DNA of 50,094 nt from Nodularia sp. LEGE 06071 (GTDB taxonomy: Bacteria; Cyanobacteriota; Cyanobacteriia; Cyanobacteriales; Nostocaceae), in NCBI RefSeq assembly GCF_015207755.1, contig NZ_JADEWH010000024.1:1-50094 (forward strand). Direction: 5' to 3'. A program made the translations under genes and the position numbers. The notes under the pieces were generated by a model. That model ran no database searches, was not told the origin of the DNA, and saw only the letters and a list, made by a program, of their open reading frames with translations. The stretch's first letter is position 1. Every line of letters begins with the position of its first letter. Below are positions 23,671-32,649 of the stretch, one piece after another.

Positions 23671-24375
23671 CTATAGTCGATTTTTGGTGGGGATGATAAT
23701 CATTGAGAAATAGGGTACTTGATCGGGATCAACTTCATCTAGGGGTACTATTCTTTGTTGTGTGGTTGTTGCCCTCTCAATATATAATGCCCGTGATGCC
23801 AAGCCTAATTGATGTAAAACATCTCGCACTTTGGTGAAATGGCGACCTAGTTTCATAATCGCTGCTGCATCAGTTGCTAGTAAGTGCGTAATCAATTCTT
23901 CTGCTGGCATGGGGGCAGGTAAAACGGTCATAATATCGTTGTAATAAGTGAAGGGTACACCCAAGGCTACAGGACAAGCCATGAGTGAGGATATTCCCGG
24001 TACAACTTCCGTTTGATAGTGTTGAGATAAACGTGTGAAAACATACATGAAGGAACCGTAGAAAAACGGGTCACCCTCACACAATACTACTACATCCCTG
24101 CCTGCGGCTAGATGTTCGGCTATTGGTTCAACTTCTTTGTCATAAATTAAATTGGCCGTTTCTGGTTCTAAGGCGCGGGGAAGGTGAAACAGCACCTCGA
24201 TTTGATCCCCGGTGAGATATTGGGAGACGATCGCGCGCGCTATACTTTCTTTATCGACTGCTGACTGATAAGCCACCACAGGGGCAGCCTGTAATAGTCG
24301 CAATGCTTTCAATGTCAATAGTTCGGGATCACCTGGCCCTACACCAATTCCATAGAGACGGCCTTTGGTTTGCAT
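23671..24375 (-). CDS. cobI: precorrin-2 C20-methyltransferase
   Basis: A 234-residue SAM-dependent tetrapyrrole methylase. RLYGIGVGPGDPELLTLKAL at the start is the family's glycine-rich loop with the PGDPELLT sequence typical of CobI/CbiL. VVLCEGDPFFYGSFMYVF and VVPGISSLMACPVALGVPF follow. It adds the C20 methyl group to precorrin-2, the entry to the corrin branch away from siroheme. It begins 2 bases after the cobH stop, so the two are in one operon. Confidence 0.93.
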   Translation of the reverse strand: MQTKGRLYGIGVGPGDPELLTLKALRLLQAAPVVAYQSAVDKESIARAIVSQYLTGDQIEVLFHLPRALEPETANLIYDKEVEPIAEHLAAGRDVVVLCEGDPFFYGSFMYVFTRLSQHYQTEVVPGISSLMACPVALGVPFTYYNDIMTVLPAPMPAEELITHLLATDAAAIMKLGRHFTKVRDVLHQLGLASRALYIERATTTQQRIVPLDEVDPDQVPYFSMIIIPTKNRL

Positions 24376-24377
24376 GA

Positions 24378-25004
24378 TTATTCTTCCTCTTTTGCTAAGG
24401 CATTAACGGCTGCTGCGGCGATCGCACTGCCACCACGCCGACCATGTAAAGTTAAAAATGGTACACCTTTGCTATTTGCTGCTAGTGCGGCTTTTGACTC
24501 TGCTGCACCAACGAATCCCACTGGAAAACCTAAAATCAGCGCAGGTTTTAGCACTCCTTCTTCCAGCATTTCTAACAGCCGAAATAGTGCTGTCGGGGCA
24601 TTCCCCACTGCTACCACTGCCCCTTCTAAGTGCAATCGCCACAATTCTACGGCAGCAGCTGATCTCGTATTACCCAAACGTTTAGCCAGCGCTGGTACTT
24701 CCACATCATAGAGGGTGCAAATAACTTGGTTGTTTGTCGGTAGTCTCTTCCTCGTAATCCCTTCGGCAACCATGCGGCAATCACACAAAATCGGCGCACC
24801 TGCTGCTAGTGCTGCGCGTCCCGCCTGCACCGCCGTTGATGAATAACCCAAGTCAGTAACGATATCAGTCATTCCACAGGCATGGATTAGGCGTACAGCT
24901 ACTTTTGCTACATCTGGAGGCAGGACATCCAGCTTGGCTTCGGATCTGATGATTGCAAAGGATTTACTGTAAATTTCGTTAGCATCTCGGATGTAGTCAG
25001 ACAT
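24378..25004 (-). CDS. cobH: precorrin-8X methylmutase
   Basis: A 208-residue protein with the CobH/CbiC pattern. VRLIHACGMTDIV contains the catalytic histidine, ILCDCRMVAEGI and ALILGFPVGFVGAAESK are conserved, and GRRGGSAIAAAAVNAL ends it. It moves the methyl group from C11 to C12, forming hydrogenobyrinate. It sits between cobG and cobI on the same strand, with a 66-base repeat-bearing gap from cobG and 2 bases to cobI. Confidence 0.94.
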   Translation of the reverse strand: MSDYIRDANEIYSKSFAIIRSEAKLDVLPPDVAKVAVRLIHACGMTDIVTDLGYSSTAVQAGRAALAAGAPILCDCRMVAEGITRKRLPTNNQVICTLYDVEVPALAKRLGNTRSAAAVELWRLHLEGAVVAVGNAPTALFRLLEMLEEGVLKPALILGFPVGFVGAAESKAALAANSKGVPFLTLHGRRGGSAIAAAAVNALAKEEE

Positions 25005-25013
25005 GGGAAAATA

Positions 25014-25058
25014 GTGAATGGTGAATGGTGAATGGGAATGGCTATGCCACGCAAGCTA
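25014..25058. repeat. (GTGAATG)x3 heptamer repeat and a REP-like element
   Basis: Three exact GTGAATG units lie at 25014-25034 in the cobH-cobG gap, followed by ATGGCTATGCCACGCAAGCTA at 25038-25058. The latter recurs with 19 of 21 identities inside the cobG coding sequence at 25261-25281. Confidence 0.75.
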
Positions 25059-25070
25059 ACAGAAATAACC

Positions 25071-26555
25071 CTAACTTACAGAGGAAAATAACGGGTGTAA
25101 TTGGGCAATCTCATATCTATTAACAAATTCTCCAAAGGATTCATCAGGATTTCGGCATTGAATTTTATAAACTTGTAACATCTGCCCTAACAATACAGGT
25201 AGTTCGGCCACAGTGACATATTGATAGAGTTGACGACCAAATTTTTGGTTGCTGTCACCTATGGCTTCGCCACGCAAGCTATCACCAACATAAATGTGAT
25301 AAGCTCCCATTGTTCCATTTTCTGATTCTAGGCTGACACCGAGCAAGGTAATATCACTATGACTATGCTGGGCGCAAGATTTTTCGCAGCCGCTAAAATG
25401 AATATGAACTGGGTGATTTAGACTAACATGAGTTTCCAGATACTTTGCTAATGCCAAAGCATCACCTTTAGTATCCGTGGCGGAAGCTGCACAACCTTTA
25501 TTACCAGAACAGGCAACTAATGCACTATTGATATTACTTGCTGAGACATCTAATTTTAAAACAGCAATTTCACTTTTGACATCGGTAAGCGATCGCGCCG
25601 GAATATCTGTCAGGAGCAAATTTTGCCAAGGAGTTAGCCTCAGAGTCCCGTTACCAAATCTCTGGGCTAAATCAGCTAAACCCCTAATTTGCTGAGTCTC
25701 TAGCCTACCTAAAGGTAAAACCACGCCAATATAAAATAAGCCTGGCTGACGCTGGGGATGAATACCGATATGTTGATAGTTGGAGTTTGACCTGTTTTCG
25801 ACACTGGTTTTGTCAAACTGTCCCTGGGATGTGAGTTGAAAACCTAGACGTTGTTCAACTTCTTGAAGATAACGTTCACAACCCAAATTATTTAATAACT
25901 CTCGTAAACGCAGCTTGCGCCGACTGTTTGGGTCAGTATAGTTGAGATAAACTTCAGCCAAAGCTGCCAAAACTGGCAAACATGACTCTGGTAATAAGAC
26001 AATTCCCATATCAATGGGTGGTTTTCCTTTGACACCGACGCTGAGATGCAGACGAAAATAAACTCTACCGTCAATTAAGACAGCAGCAAACATGATATCG
26101 TTGAGGCGATCGCACACCGAGACTGTACCACCACCATCAAAGCAAACACTAAATTTTGCCGATAGTCCTGATAGGGTGGGATGTGCGGCGATATAATTTT
26201 CCCAGTCCTGCACAAAGGGACGAGTATCAATTAATTCTTGGGGATCAATACCAGCAGTGGGACTGGTCATAATATTCCGAATGTGGTCAACAGCGAAATT
26301 GCGAGAACCAATACCTATATTTTGTAAATCCTGGAGAACTGCTGCATTTATTCCCGAACGCAGTTCCCTGATTTGGAGGTTGGCGCGATTGGTAATATCG
26401 ACATATCCACCCCCGTAATTCTCTGCTATATCTGCGATTGCATGACACTGTTTACTATCCAGAATTCCACCTGGTACTCTGATGCGTGATAATATCCCAT
26501 CTTGAGCGGGTGTATCATAAAATAAGCCAGGACATAAGGCAAAACCGGACAGCAA
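25071..26555 (-). CDS. cobG: precorrin-3B synthase
   Basis: A nitrite/sulfite reductase-like protein with siroheme and 4Fe-4S binding sequences (GCAASATDTKGDAL and HFSGCEKSCAQHSHSDITLLG), and the start region CPGLFYDTPAQDGILSRIRVP typical of CobG. It hydroxylates precorrin-3A using O2, marking the aerobic cobalamin route. The longest frame starts at 26696, but its first 47 codons are riboswitch sequence. The start is placed at TTG 26555, in frame and 8 bases after GGAG, giving 494 residues. An ATG at 26560 is out of frame. A 21-bp REP-like insert codes for part of GDSLRGEAIGDS. Confidence 0.88.
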   Translation of the reverse strand: MLSGFALCPGLFYDTPAQDGILSRIRVPGGILDSKQCHAIADIAENYGGGYVDITNRANLQIRELRSGINAAVLQDLQNIGIGSRNFAVDHIRNIMTSPTAGIDPQELIDTRPFVQDWENYIAAHPTLSGLSAKFSVCFDGGGTVSVCDRLNDIMFAAVLIDGRVYFRLHLSVGVKGKPPIDMGIVLLPESCLPVLAALAEVYLNYTDPNSRRKLRLRELLNNLGCERYLQEVEQRLGFQLTSQGQFDKTSVENRSNSNYQHIGIHPQRQPGLFYIGVVLPLGRLETQQIRGLADLAQRFGNGTLRLTPWQNLLLTDIPARSLTDVKSEIAVLKLDVSASNINSALVACSGNKGCAASATDTKGDALALAKYLETHVSLNHPVHIHFSGCEKSCAQHSHSDITLLGVSLESENGTMGAYHIYVGDSLRGEAIGDSNQKFGRQLYQYVTVAELPVLLGQMLQVYKIQCRNPDESFGEFVNRYEIAQLHPLFSSVS

Positions 26556-26609
26556 AACATTAACTCCTTCCCTGTGCGACGCAGGCAATAGATAGTATGT
26601 GTGTCTTAA

Positions 26610-26740
26610 AAACACTGCTATAGTTGGCATTCTGACTTGGCAAATGTTCTGCTTTCGCTTTACCATTACAGCTGCGGCACAGTCCCGGAATTTCACCGGA
26701 GTTTCCCAACTCTTAGCTTCAGTAATTTAACATGATCAGG
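26610..26740 (-). ncRNA. cobalamin riboswitch
   Basis: On the minus strand the core at about 26706-26663 reads GGGAAACTCCGGTG then AAATTCCGGGACTGTGCCGC and AGCTGTAATGG, the diagnostic GGGAA..GGTGAAA..CC..GAC.G.GCCGCA.CTGTAA pattern of adenosylcobalamin riboswitches. It is followed by AAGTCAGAATGCC near 26640, the equivalent of the AGCCAGGA.ACCTGCC box. A small hairpin CCTG-TGCGACG-CAGG (26571-26585) lies next to the cobG ribosome site (26564-26569), which suggests translational control. When cobalamin is abundant the cobG-cobH-cobI operon should be repressed. The outer limits are approximate. Confidence 0.93.
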
Positions 26741-26877
26741 TATTCAGATCGCTGGATGCGATCTATTTTTTATATTCAGTTAAACTTAGCACTGGGTATA
26801 TCTGGAGATTTTATTTACAACCCAATGAGTAGCCCTGTGACATTTCTTTGGGCTAATTACACAACATTTCAGTAATT

Positions 26878-27087
26878 TTATTGTACTAAATCAACTAAGG
26901 TGTCACATTGGAACCGGACTACACATGAAACTAAGCATCCACGATAATGCTCAGATGTGAATACCGATAGTGTGATGTTGGTCGAACCAGGTTCTAAGAT
27001 GCGTTTCACTTTGCAAACTTGCATCTTATTCTTACAGTAGGCAATAATGCGATCGCCTGCTTTGACATCCAACGCTTTAATTTTCAA
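26878..27087 (-). CDS. small conserved hypothetical protein, 69 residues
   Basis: A basic, strand-rich small protein. IKALDVKAGDRIIAYCKNKM followed by QVCKVKRILEPGSTNITLSV looks like a single SH3/KOW-like barrel; three of its four cysteines lie in CKNKMQVC and SCVV. The start is a TTG at 27087 with AGGTTGAG about 9 bases upstream; no better start exists in frame before residue 22. It sits upstream of the cobalamin riboswitch on the same strand. Function is unknown, and the domain suggestion is tentative. Confidence 0.55.
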   Translation of the reverse strand: MKIKALDVKAGDRIIAYCKNKMQVCKVKRILEPGSTNITLSVFTSEHYRGCLVSCVVRFQCDTLVDLVQ

Positions 27088-27328
27088 TTAATACTCAACC
27101 TAATTATGAAATTTAATTAACTCAAGTAAATATATATTGCTATATTTTACCTGGATTAACAGTTGTAATGCTTGTTCATTATAACACACTTACTAATAGT
27201 TATGAAATGCTCAAATTTTGGCGCTGTTTGACAAAGCATCATTACAGGCTATTTTTCCAAAAAATGATGATTAACTGGGATTAATCGCCGAAAAAGCCGC
27301 AAAATTTAGTTAAATTATTACAGCTTCT

Positions 27329-28549
27329 ATGACACGGAAATGGTTATCGATTGTGGGTATTGGTGAAGATGGCTTACAGGGGTTAAGTGCGATCGCACGT
27401 TCTCTGATAGAGCAAGCTGAAGTGATTGTCGGAGGCGATCGCCATTTAGCCATGTTACCCCCAAATGATCAACGCCAGAAAATAGCCTGGACATCTCCCA
27501 TTAGCAGTTCCATCGCCGAAATTATCCGTCGTCGGGGTGAATCAGTCTGTGTGTTAGCCAGTGGCGACCCTTTTTGTTACGGTATCGGTGTCACCCTGAC
27601 GCGACAAATTCCCCTAGAAGAAATTACGATTATTCCTGCGCCTTCCACCTTCAGCCTCGCCTGTGCCAAATTGGGATGGTCTTTTAGGGAAACAGAAACC
27701 TTGAGTTTGTGCGGTCGTCCAGCCTCTCTACTCCATAGTTACATCTATCCCAACGCTAAACTTTTGATTTTGAGTGAAGGCAAAGACACGCCTGCAACTG
27801 TTGCCGACATCTTGACAAATCGCGGTTATGGTGGTAGTAAAATTACAGTTTTAGAACATCTGGGCGGTATTCAGGAAAGAATTGTCGAAGGTATAGCCGC
27901 AGATTGGGATAAAAGAGAAATTGCACCGTTGAATGCGATCGCAGTTGAATGTATTGCTAATGCTGGGGTGGTACCTTTACCTAGATTACCAGGATTGCCA
28001 GATCATGCCTATCACCATGATGGACAGTTAACCAAGAGTGAAGTCAGGGCGGTGACTTTAGCAAAATTAGCTCCCATTCCCGGAGAATTACTGTGGGATG
28101 TCGGTGCGGGTTGTGGTTCAATTTCTATCGAATGGATGCGGACTGATTCTCGATGTCAGGCGATCGCCATTGAACAGAATTCTTCTAGACTGGGTTACAT
28201 AGCCAACAACGCCGCAGCTTTAGGAACTCCCCACCTGAAAATTATTAGCGGTAAAGCACCATCAATTCTCCAAAATTTACCCACACCGGATGCGATATTT
28301 ATCGGCGGTGGAGTCACAGCAGCAGGGCTGTTTGATATCTGTTGGAATGCACTGCGTCCGGGTGGGCGATTAGTAGCTAATGTTGTCACTGTAGAAGGTG
28401 AGCAAATTTTATTTAAATGGTATGAGCAGGTTGGTGGTAGTTTAACTCGTATCGCTATTCAAAGAGCAGAACCTATTGGTAAATTTTTAGGTTGGCGGGC
28501 GATGTCACCTGTTACTCAATGGATAGCAATAAAACCTGAAAACTTTTAA
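27329..28549 (+). CDS. cobL: precorrin-6Y C5,15-methyltransferase (decarboxylating), CbiE-CbiT fusion
   Basis: A 406-residue bifunctional enzyme. The N-terminal CbiE-like tetrapyrrole methylase (about 1-205) has LSIVGIGEDGLQGLS and VLASGDPFCYGIG. The C-terminal CbiT-like Rossmann methyltransferase (about 225-406) has LLWDVGAGCGSISIEW and PDAIFIGGGVTAAGLFDICW. It adds methyl groups at C5 and C15 and removes the C12 acetate carboxyl group. It is on the opposite strand from the other cob genes and lacks an evident riboswitch of its own. ATG start after an AT-rich leader. Confidence 0.94.
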   Translation: MTRKWLSIVGIGEDGLQGLSAIARSLIEQAEVIVGGDRHLAMLPPNDQRQKIAWTSPISSSIAEIIRRRGESVCVLASGDPFCYGIGVTLTRQIPLEEITIIPAPSTFSLACAKLGWSFRETETLSLCGRPASLLHSYIYPNAKLLILSEGKDTPATVADILTNRGYGGSKITVLEHLGGIQERIVEGIAADWDKREIAPLNAIAVECIANAGVVPLPRLPGLPDHAYHHDGQLTKSEVRAVTLAKLAPIPGELLWDVGAGCGSISIEWMRTDSRCQAIAIEQNSSRLGYIANNAAALGTPHLKIISGKAPSILQNLPTPDAIFIGGGVTAAGLFDICWNALRPGGRLVANVVTVEGEQILFKWYEQVGGSLTRIAIQRAEPIGKFLGWRAMSPVTQWIAIKPENF

Positions 28550-28569
28550 TAATAGTGAAGTGTGCAGAC

Positions 28570-28588
28570 AAATAAATTATTTATTTTT
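28570..28588. terminator. AT-rich hairpin between convergent genes
   Basis: AAATAAAT-T-ATTTATTT (28570-28586) is a perfect palindrome followed by TT, in the 68 bases between the convergent cobL and TPR genes. With an all-AT stem it is a weak terminator candidate. AGTGTG and CACACT flank it at a distance and could extend the structure. Confidence 0.35.
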
Positions 28589-28617
28589 CGTCCCATATAA
28601 TTCATGCTATCACACTG

Positions 28618-29280
28618 TTAATAATTTATCTGGGCTAATTCATTTCTAACATTCTCCAGCATCACTTGATATCGAGGATCTTGTAAACCATTTCCGAAAT
28701 CCCCATTTAAATACTGCTGTAAAAGTTTCTCTGCCGCTTTGTAATCTGCCATTGCACTGGCTTTATTATTTAAATCACGGTACATATTACCTCTGAAAAA
28801 GTATTGATCAGCATTGGGACTACTATCACCAATTAATTGATTCAAATCGGAAATTGCTTTCTTTTTTTCCCCTAACTTTTCATAAGCCCTAGCCCGGTTC
28901 CAATAAGCTCCCCTACTAAAACCAAACCTACCTGTATTTTGCCTAATTACTTCGCTATGGTCCGCCACTGCGGCTTGATAATTTCCCAGGTTATAGTAAG
29001 CATTAGCACGATGATAGTATGCTTCTTCACCTTGAGGATTGAGAGTAATTGCCTGTGTAAAAGAAGAAACCGCAGATTGGGAGTCTTTTTCGCAGTCTTC
29101 TTGAAAGTGTCCCAGACCTATGAAGTCTTTGACTGTATTCAGATACGGTGGCTTAAAAGTTTGGCACTCACTAGCAGCATTAGAAGCTGGTATTTGTGCA
29201 ACTAACGGGATCGAAAAACCTAGCAGCAAAATAGACGATGCATAAGCTAACACAGAAGGTTTAGAGAATGTAAATTTCAT
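28618..29280 (-). CDS. exported TPR-repeat protein
   Basis: A 220-residue protein with a signal peptide: a basic start MKFTFSKPSVLAYA, a hydrophobic core SSILLLGFSIPLVA and a likely cleavage after ASNA-A near residue 36. At least three tetratricopeptide repeats follow (SAVSSFTQAITLNPQGEEAY, YYHRANAYYNLGNYQAAVAD, AYWNRARAYEKLGEKKKAIS, YFFRGNMYRDLNNKASAMAD). TPRs form helical scaffolds for protein contacts, so this is probably a periplasmic adaptor. Partners are unknown, and neighbours give no hint. Confidence 0.85.
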   Translation of the reverse strand: MKFTFSKPSVLAYASSILLLGFSIPLVAQIPASNAASECQTFKPPYLNTVKDFIGLGHFQEDCEKDSQSAVSSFTQAITLNPQGEEAYYHRANAYYNLGNYQAAVADHSEVIRQNTGRFGFSRGAYWNRARAYEKLGEKKKAISDLNQLIGDSSPNADQYFFRGNMYRDLNNKASAMADYKAAEKLLQQYLNGDFGNGLQDPRYQVMLENVRNELAQINY

Positions 29281-29411
29281 AATTTCAACCAGATTAATAA
29301 CGCTAATTTAACACACAAAAATTTTTTCCCAAGTTACTAAAATAATGAAGTATGGGCAAAACCCACCCCATCCGGTTTTTTAGGCAAAACCTCACGCCTA
29401 TCAAATATCCT

Positions 29412-29981
29412 CTATGATGCAAAAACTACATCTTCGTAAAGTTCTGCTATAGTCGCCTCAAAGTCTATACTATTTAATCGAAATGACTTTTCTTCTGCTG
29501 TGTAGGATTGCAAAACCCACAGCCCTTGACCATTACGGCGAAAACATTCAACTCGCTGACGTTTTGTGTTAATTAAGACGTATTCTTCTAGAGTTTCTAG
29601 CAGCTGATAATCGGCGAATTTATCCCCTCGGTCAAAGGCTTCGGTAGAATCAGATAAAACTTCCACAATTAAAGTAGAAAATCTTTTATAAGCTGGCGTT
29701 TCTTGGTCTCTTTGGTCGCAAGTTACCATGACATCGGGATAGTAAAACCGATTCAGTGATTCAATTCTGGCTTTCATATCCGCGATGTAAACACGACAAC
29801 CTGAACCACGTACATGATTACGGAGGAGAGTAGCAAGGTTGAGCGCAATTGTCACATGGGAATCTAGCGCCCCCGCCATTGCGTAGATATAGCCATCAAT
29901 ATACTCATGTTTAATATCACTCTGCTCTTCCATCTCTAAGTATTCTTCAGGAGTGACGTAGATTTCCGGGGAAGCAACCAT
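29412..29981 (-). CDS. Uma2-family (DUF820) putative endonuclease
   Basis: A member of the large cyanobacterial DUF820/Uma2 family with a PD-(D/E)XK-like core: YVTPEEYLEMEEQSDIKHEY at the start, RFYYPDVMVTCDQRD (PD), TLIVEVLSDSTEAFDRGDK (E-V-x-S replacing E-x-K, as usual in this family) and KFADYQLLETLEEYVLIN. The longest frame starts at 30029, but a GAGG 9 bases before the ATG at 29981 and the usual family start favour a 189-residue protein. These genes occur in dozens of copies in Nostocales genomes; their role is unresolved. Confidence 0.85.
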   Translation of the reverse strand: MVASPEIYVTPEEYLEMEEQSDIKHEYIDGYIYAMAGALDSHVTIALNLATLLRNHVRGSGCRVYIADMKARIESLNRFYYPDVMVTCDQRDQETPAYKRFSTLIVEVLSDSTEAFDRGDKFADYQLLETLEEYVLINTKRQRVECFRRNGQGLWVLQSYTAEEKSFRLNSIDFEATIAELYEDVVFAS

Positions 29982-30164
29982 ATTTAAAACCTCAAGGTAT
30001 AGACTATATTCCTGGGGTTTCATCCCCAAGCCAGAAGTTAACAGCTTTCCTACTATCTAGCATATACATATAAAAACGGGAAATGTACCTCAAAGATCAC
30101 AGTTGCTGTTCGCCTAGCGTCTTGGAGATAGGAGAGATAAATGAGGTCTTAACCTACTACCGTT

Positions 30165-32606
30165 GTGAAACTTGTTATGCATGAATTATGTGAGACTGTA
30201 TTAAACAGTGAAGAAAAAATTACTCTGCGTCAGTTTATCCTGGAATTAAGTGCTACCGATAAACGTTATTTTTTAAGAAACGAGATTTTACATAATTTTG
30301 CCGACTTTTGTCACCAATACCAAAAGCCTACTTACTTTTATTATTCTTCTTCTATTGGCAGACTAATTCATAATACCCATGAAATGATTTTAGAAGCAGA
30401 AGGCACATGGTTTGTGGTTCGACCCAGGATTGGTAGTCAACAAGTGTGGCGACTGCAAACCGATTTCTCTGGATTTGAGTCAATGACACCCCAAGCGTGG
30501 TTAGATGTCAGCGATCGCCTCGTTAATCGCTATCAACCGCACATTCTCGAAATTGATTTTCAACCTTTTTCGGAAGAATCCACTAGAATCAGTGACCCCA
30601 GAAACATTGGTCAAGGTCTAGCCTTTCTGAATCGTTACTTGTGTAATCAACTGTCTAATGACACTCATTATTGGCTAGAGGTGATATTTCAAGCATTATA
30701 TCGGCTGACTTATGATCAAAAACCGCTGCTAATTAGCGATCGCATTCCCTCCGGTCTTCACCTAGTCAAACAAATTAAGCAAGCCTTAAAATTTCTCAAT
30801 CAGCAACCCCCAGAAGAACCTTACGCCAATTTTCGTCCTCACCTCCAAGAACTCGGTTTGGAACCAGGGTGGGGTAATACGGCTGGGCGCATATCCGAAA
30901 CCCTAGAACTGTTAGAACAACTCATTGATAACCCCCAACCCGCTATCTTAGAAGCCTTTGTCGCCCGTGTCCCCGCCATTTTCCGCGTCGCCCTCGTTTC
31001 CATACACGGTTGGGTTGGTCAACAGGATGTTTTAGGTAGAGATGAAACACTAGGTCAAGTAATATATGTCCTCGAACAAGCCCGCAGTTTAGAAAATAAA
31101 CTCCAAGCAGAAATCAAACTTGCGGGACTTGACTTATTAGGGATTCAACCTCATGTAATTATCCTCACCAGACTCATTCCTAACTGCAAAGGCACAGAAT
31201 GTAATTTGCGGTTAGAAAAAATCCACGATACTGAAAATGCTTGGATATTACGCGTTCCCTTTGGCGAATTTAATTCTGATATTACCAACAATTGGATTTC
31301 TAAATATGAGATTTGGCCTTATTTAGAAACATTTGCCCAAGATGCCGAGAAAGAACTATTAACTCAATTCCAAGGTTGTCCAAATCTGATTGTGGGCAAC
31401 TATAGCGACGGTAACTTAGTCGCCTCTCTCATTTCCCGCAGCCTAAAAGTTACCCAGTGCAATATTGCCCATTCTTTAGAAAAACCTAAGCACTTATTTA
31501 GTAATTTATATTGGCAAAATCTAGAAGAAATTTATCACTTTTCTGCACAATTTACCGCCGATTTAATTAGCATGAATGCGGCTGATTTTATCATCACTTC
31601 ATCCTACCAAGAAATTGTCGGCACACCAGACACAATCGGTCAATATGAGTCATACAAATGTTTTACCATGCCGGATCTATATCATGTGATTAATGGGATT
31701 GATTTGTTCAGTCCTAAATTCAACATGGTTCCGCCAGGAGTCAGTGAAAACATCTTTTTCCCTTATCACCAAAAAGACAGGCGAGATCCCGAATTTACTA
31801 CCCAAGTACAGGATTTACTTTTTACTCGTGAACATTCCCAAATCCTCGGTCACTTAGATAACCCTAACAAGCGCCCAATCCTTACTGTTGCCCCCATCAC
31901 CTCAGTAAAAAATCTCGCGGGATTGGCGGAATGTTTTGCTAAAAATCGGGCATTACAAGAACGTTGTAACCTGATTATTATTACGAGTAAACTGTATCCA
32001 AATGAAGCCACCAATTCAAAAGAAGTAGAGGAAATTCAAAAACTCCATGACATAATCAATCAGTATGAACTCCACGGAAATATCCGCTGTATAGGGATGC
32101 GTCTTCCTAGCCCTGATCTCGGAGAAGCATACCGAGTAATTGCCGATTCTCAAGGAATTTATGTCCACTTTGCCCGCTTTGAATCCTTTGGTCGCAGCAT
32201 TCTAGAAGCGATGGTTTCTGGTTTACCAACTTTCGTCACTAAATTTGGTGGTGCTGTGGAAATTATTGAAGAGCGAGAAGATACTTTTCATATTAATCCT
32301 ACAGATTTCAAGGAAACAGCAAATCAAATTTTGAGCTTCATTGATGAATGTGAGACTCAACCCCATTACTGGCAGAAAGTTTCCGATTCCATGAGTCAGC
32401 GTATTCTTAATAAATATAATTGGCAGTTAAACACCAGTCAAACACTATTGTTGGCGAAAATATTTAGCTTTTGGAACTTTGCCGCTCCGGAGAATAACGC
32501 CGCTAAACATCGCTATTTAGAAACCTTATTTCACCTAATTTTTAAACCCAGAGCGGAAAAGATTTTAGAAGAACATATGCAACGTTCTCTCGTCATGCAA
32601 AATTGA
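30165..32606 (+). CDS. susA: sucrose synthase
   Basis: An 813-residue GT4-family enzyme that reversibly cleaves sucrose with UDP to UDP-glucose and fructose. The N-terminal sucrose-synthase-specific region (about 1-260) is followed by the glycosyltransferase domain with HVIILTRLIPN, NCNIAHSLEK-type lid sequence and LIVGNYSDGNLVASLI. The E-x7-E motif lies in ARFESFGRSILEAMVSGLPT. In heterocystous cyanobacteria this enzyme links sucrose to glycogen and to nitrogen fixation. The GTG at 30165 is followed at 30177 by an ATG (MHELCETV), which may be the real start. A GH65 phosphorylase gene follows. Confidence 0.94.
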   Translation: MKLVMHELCETVLNSEEKITLRQFILELSATDKRYFLRNEILHNFADFCHQYQKPTYFYYSSSIGRLIHNTHEMILEAEGTWFVVRPRIGSQQVWRLQTDFSGFESMTPQAWLDVSDRLVNRYQPHILEIDFQPFSEESTRISDPRNIGQGLAFLNRYLCNQLSNDTHYWLEVIFQALYRLTYDQKPLLISDRIPSGLHLVKQIKQALKFLNQQPPEEPYANFRPHLQELGLEPGWGNTAGRISETLELLEQLIDNPQPAILEAFVARVPAIFRVALVSIHGWVGQQDVLGRDETLGQVIYVLEQARSLENKLQAEIKLAGLDLLGIQPHVIILTRLIPNCKGTECNLRLEKIHDTENAWILRVPFGEFNSDITNNWISKYEIWPYLETFAQDAEKELLTQFQGCPNLIVGNYSDGNLVASLISRSLKVTQCNIAHSLEKPKHLFSNLYWQNLEEIYHFSAQFTADLISMNAADFIITSSYQEIVGTPDTIGQYESYKCFTMPDLYHVINGIDLFSPKFNMVPPGVSENIFFPYHQKDRRDPEFTTQVQDLLFTREHSQILGHLDNPNKRPILTVAPITSVKNLAGLAECFAKNRALQERCNLIIITSKLYPNEATNSKEVEEIQKLHDIINQYELHGNIRCIGMRLPSPDLGEAYRVIADSQGIYVHFARFESFGRSILEAMVSGLPTFVTKFGGAVEIIEEREDTFHINPTDFKETANQILSFIDECETQPHYWQKVSDSMSQRILNKYNWQLNTSQTLLLAKIFSFWNFAAPENNAAKHRYLETLFHLIFKPRAEKILEEHMQRSLVMQN

Positions 32607-32649
32607 AAATTCTGCATTGCTAATTGTGAATTTAGCAAAGGTATTCACG

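Noticed and set aside
23690-23710. ATGATAATCAT palindrome resembling a Fur half site
   Set aside because: It lies inside the 3' coding part of cobI and is most simply chance.
26556-26696. N-terminal 47 codons of the longest cobG frame
   Set aside because: This sequence is riboswitch and leader, and the family's conserved start begins right after the TTG at 26555.
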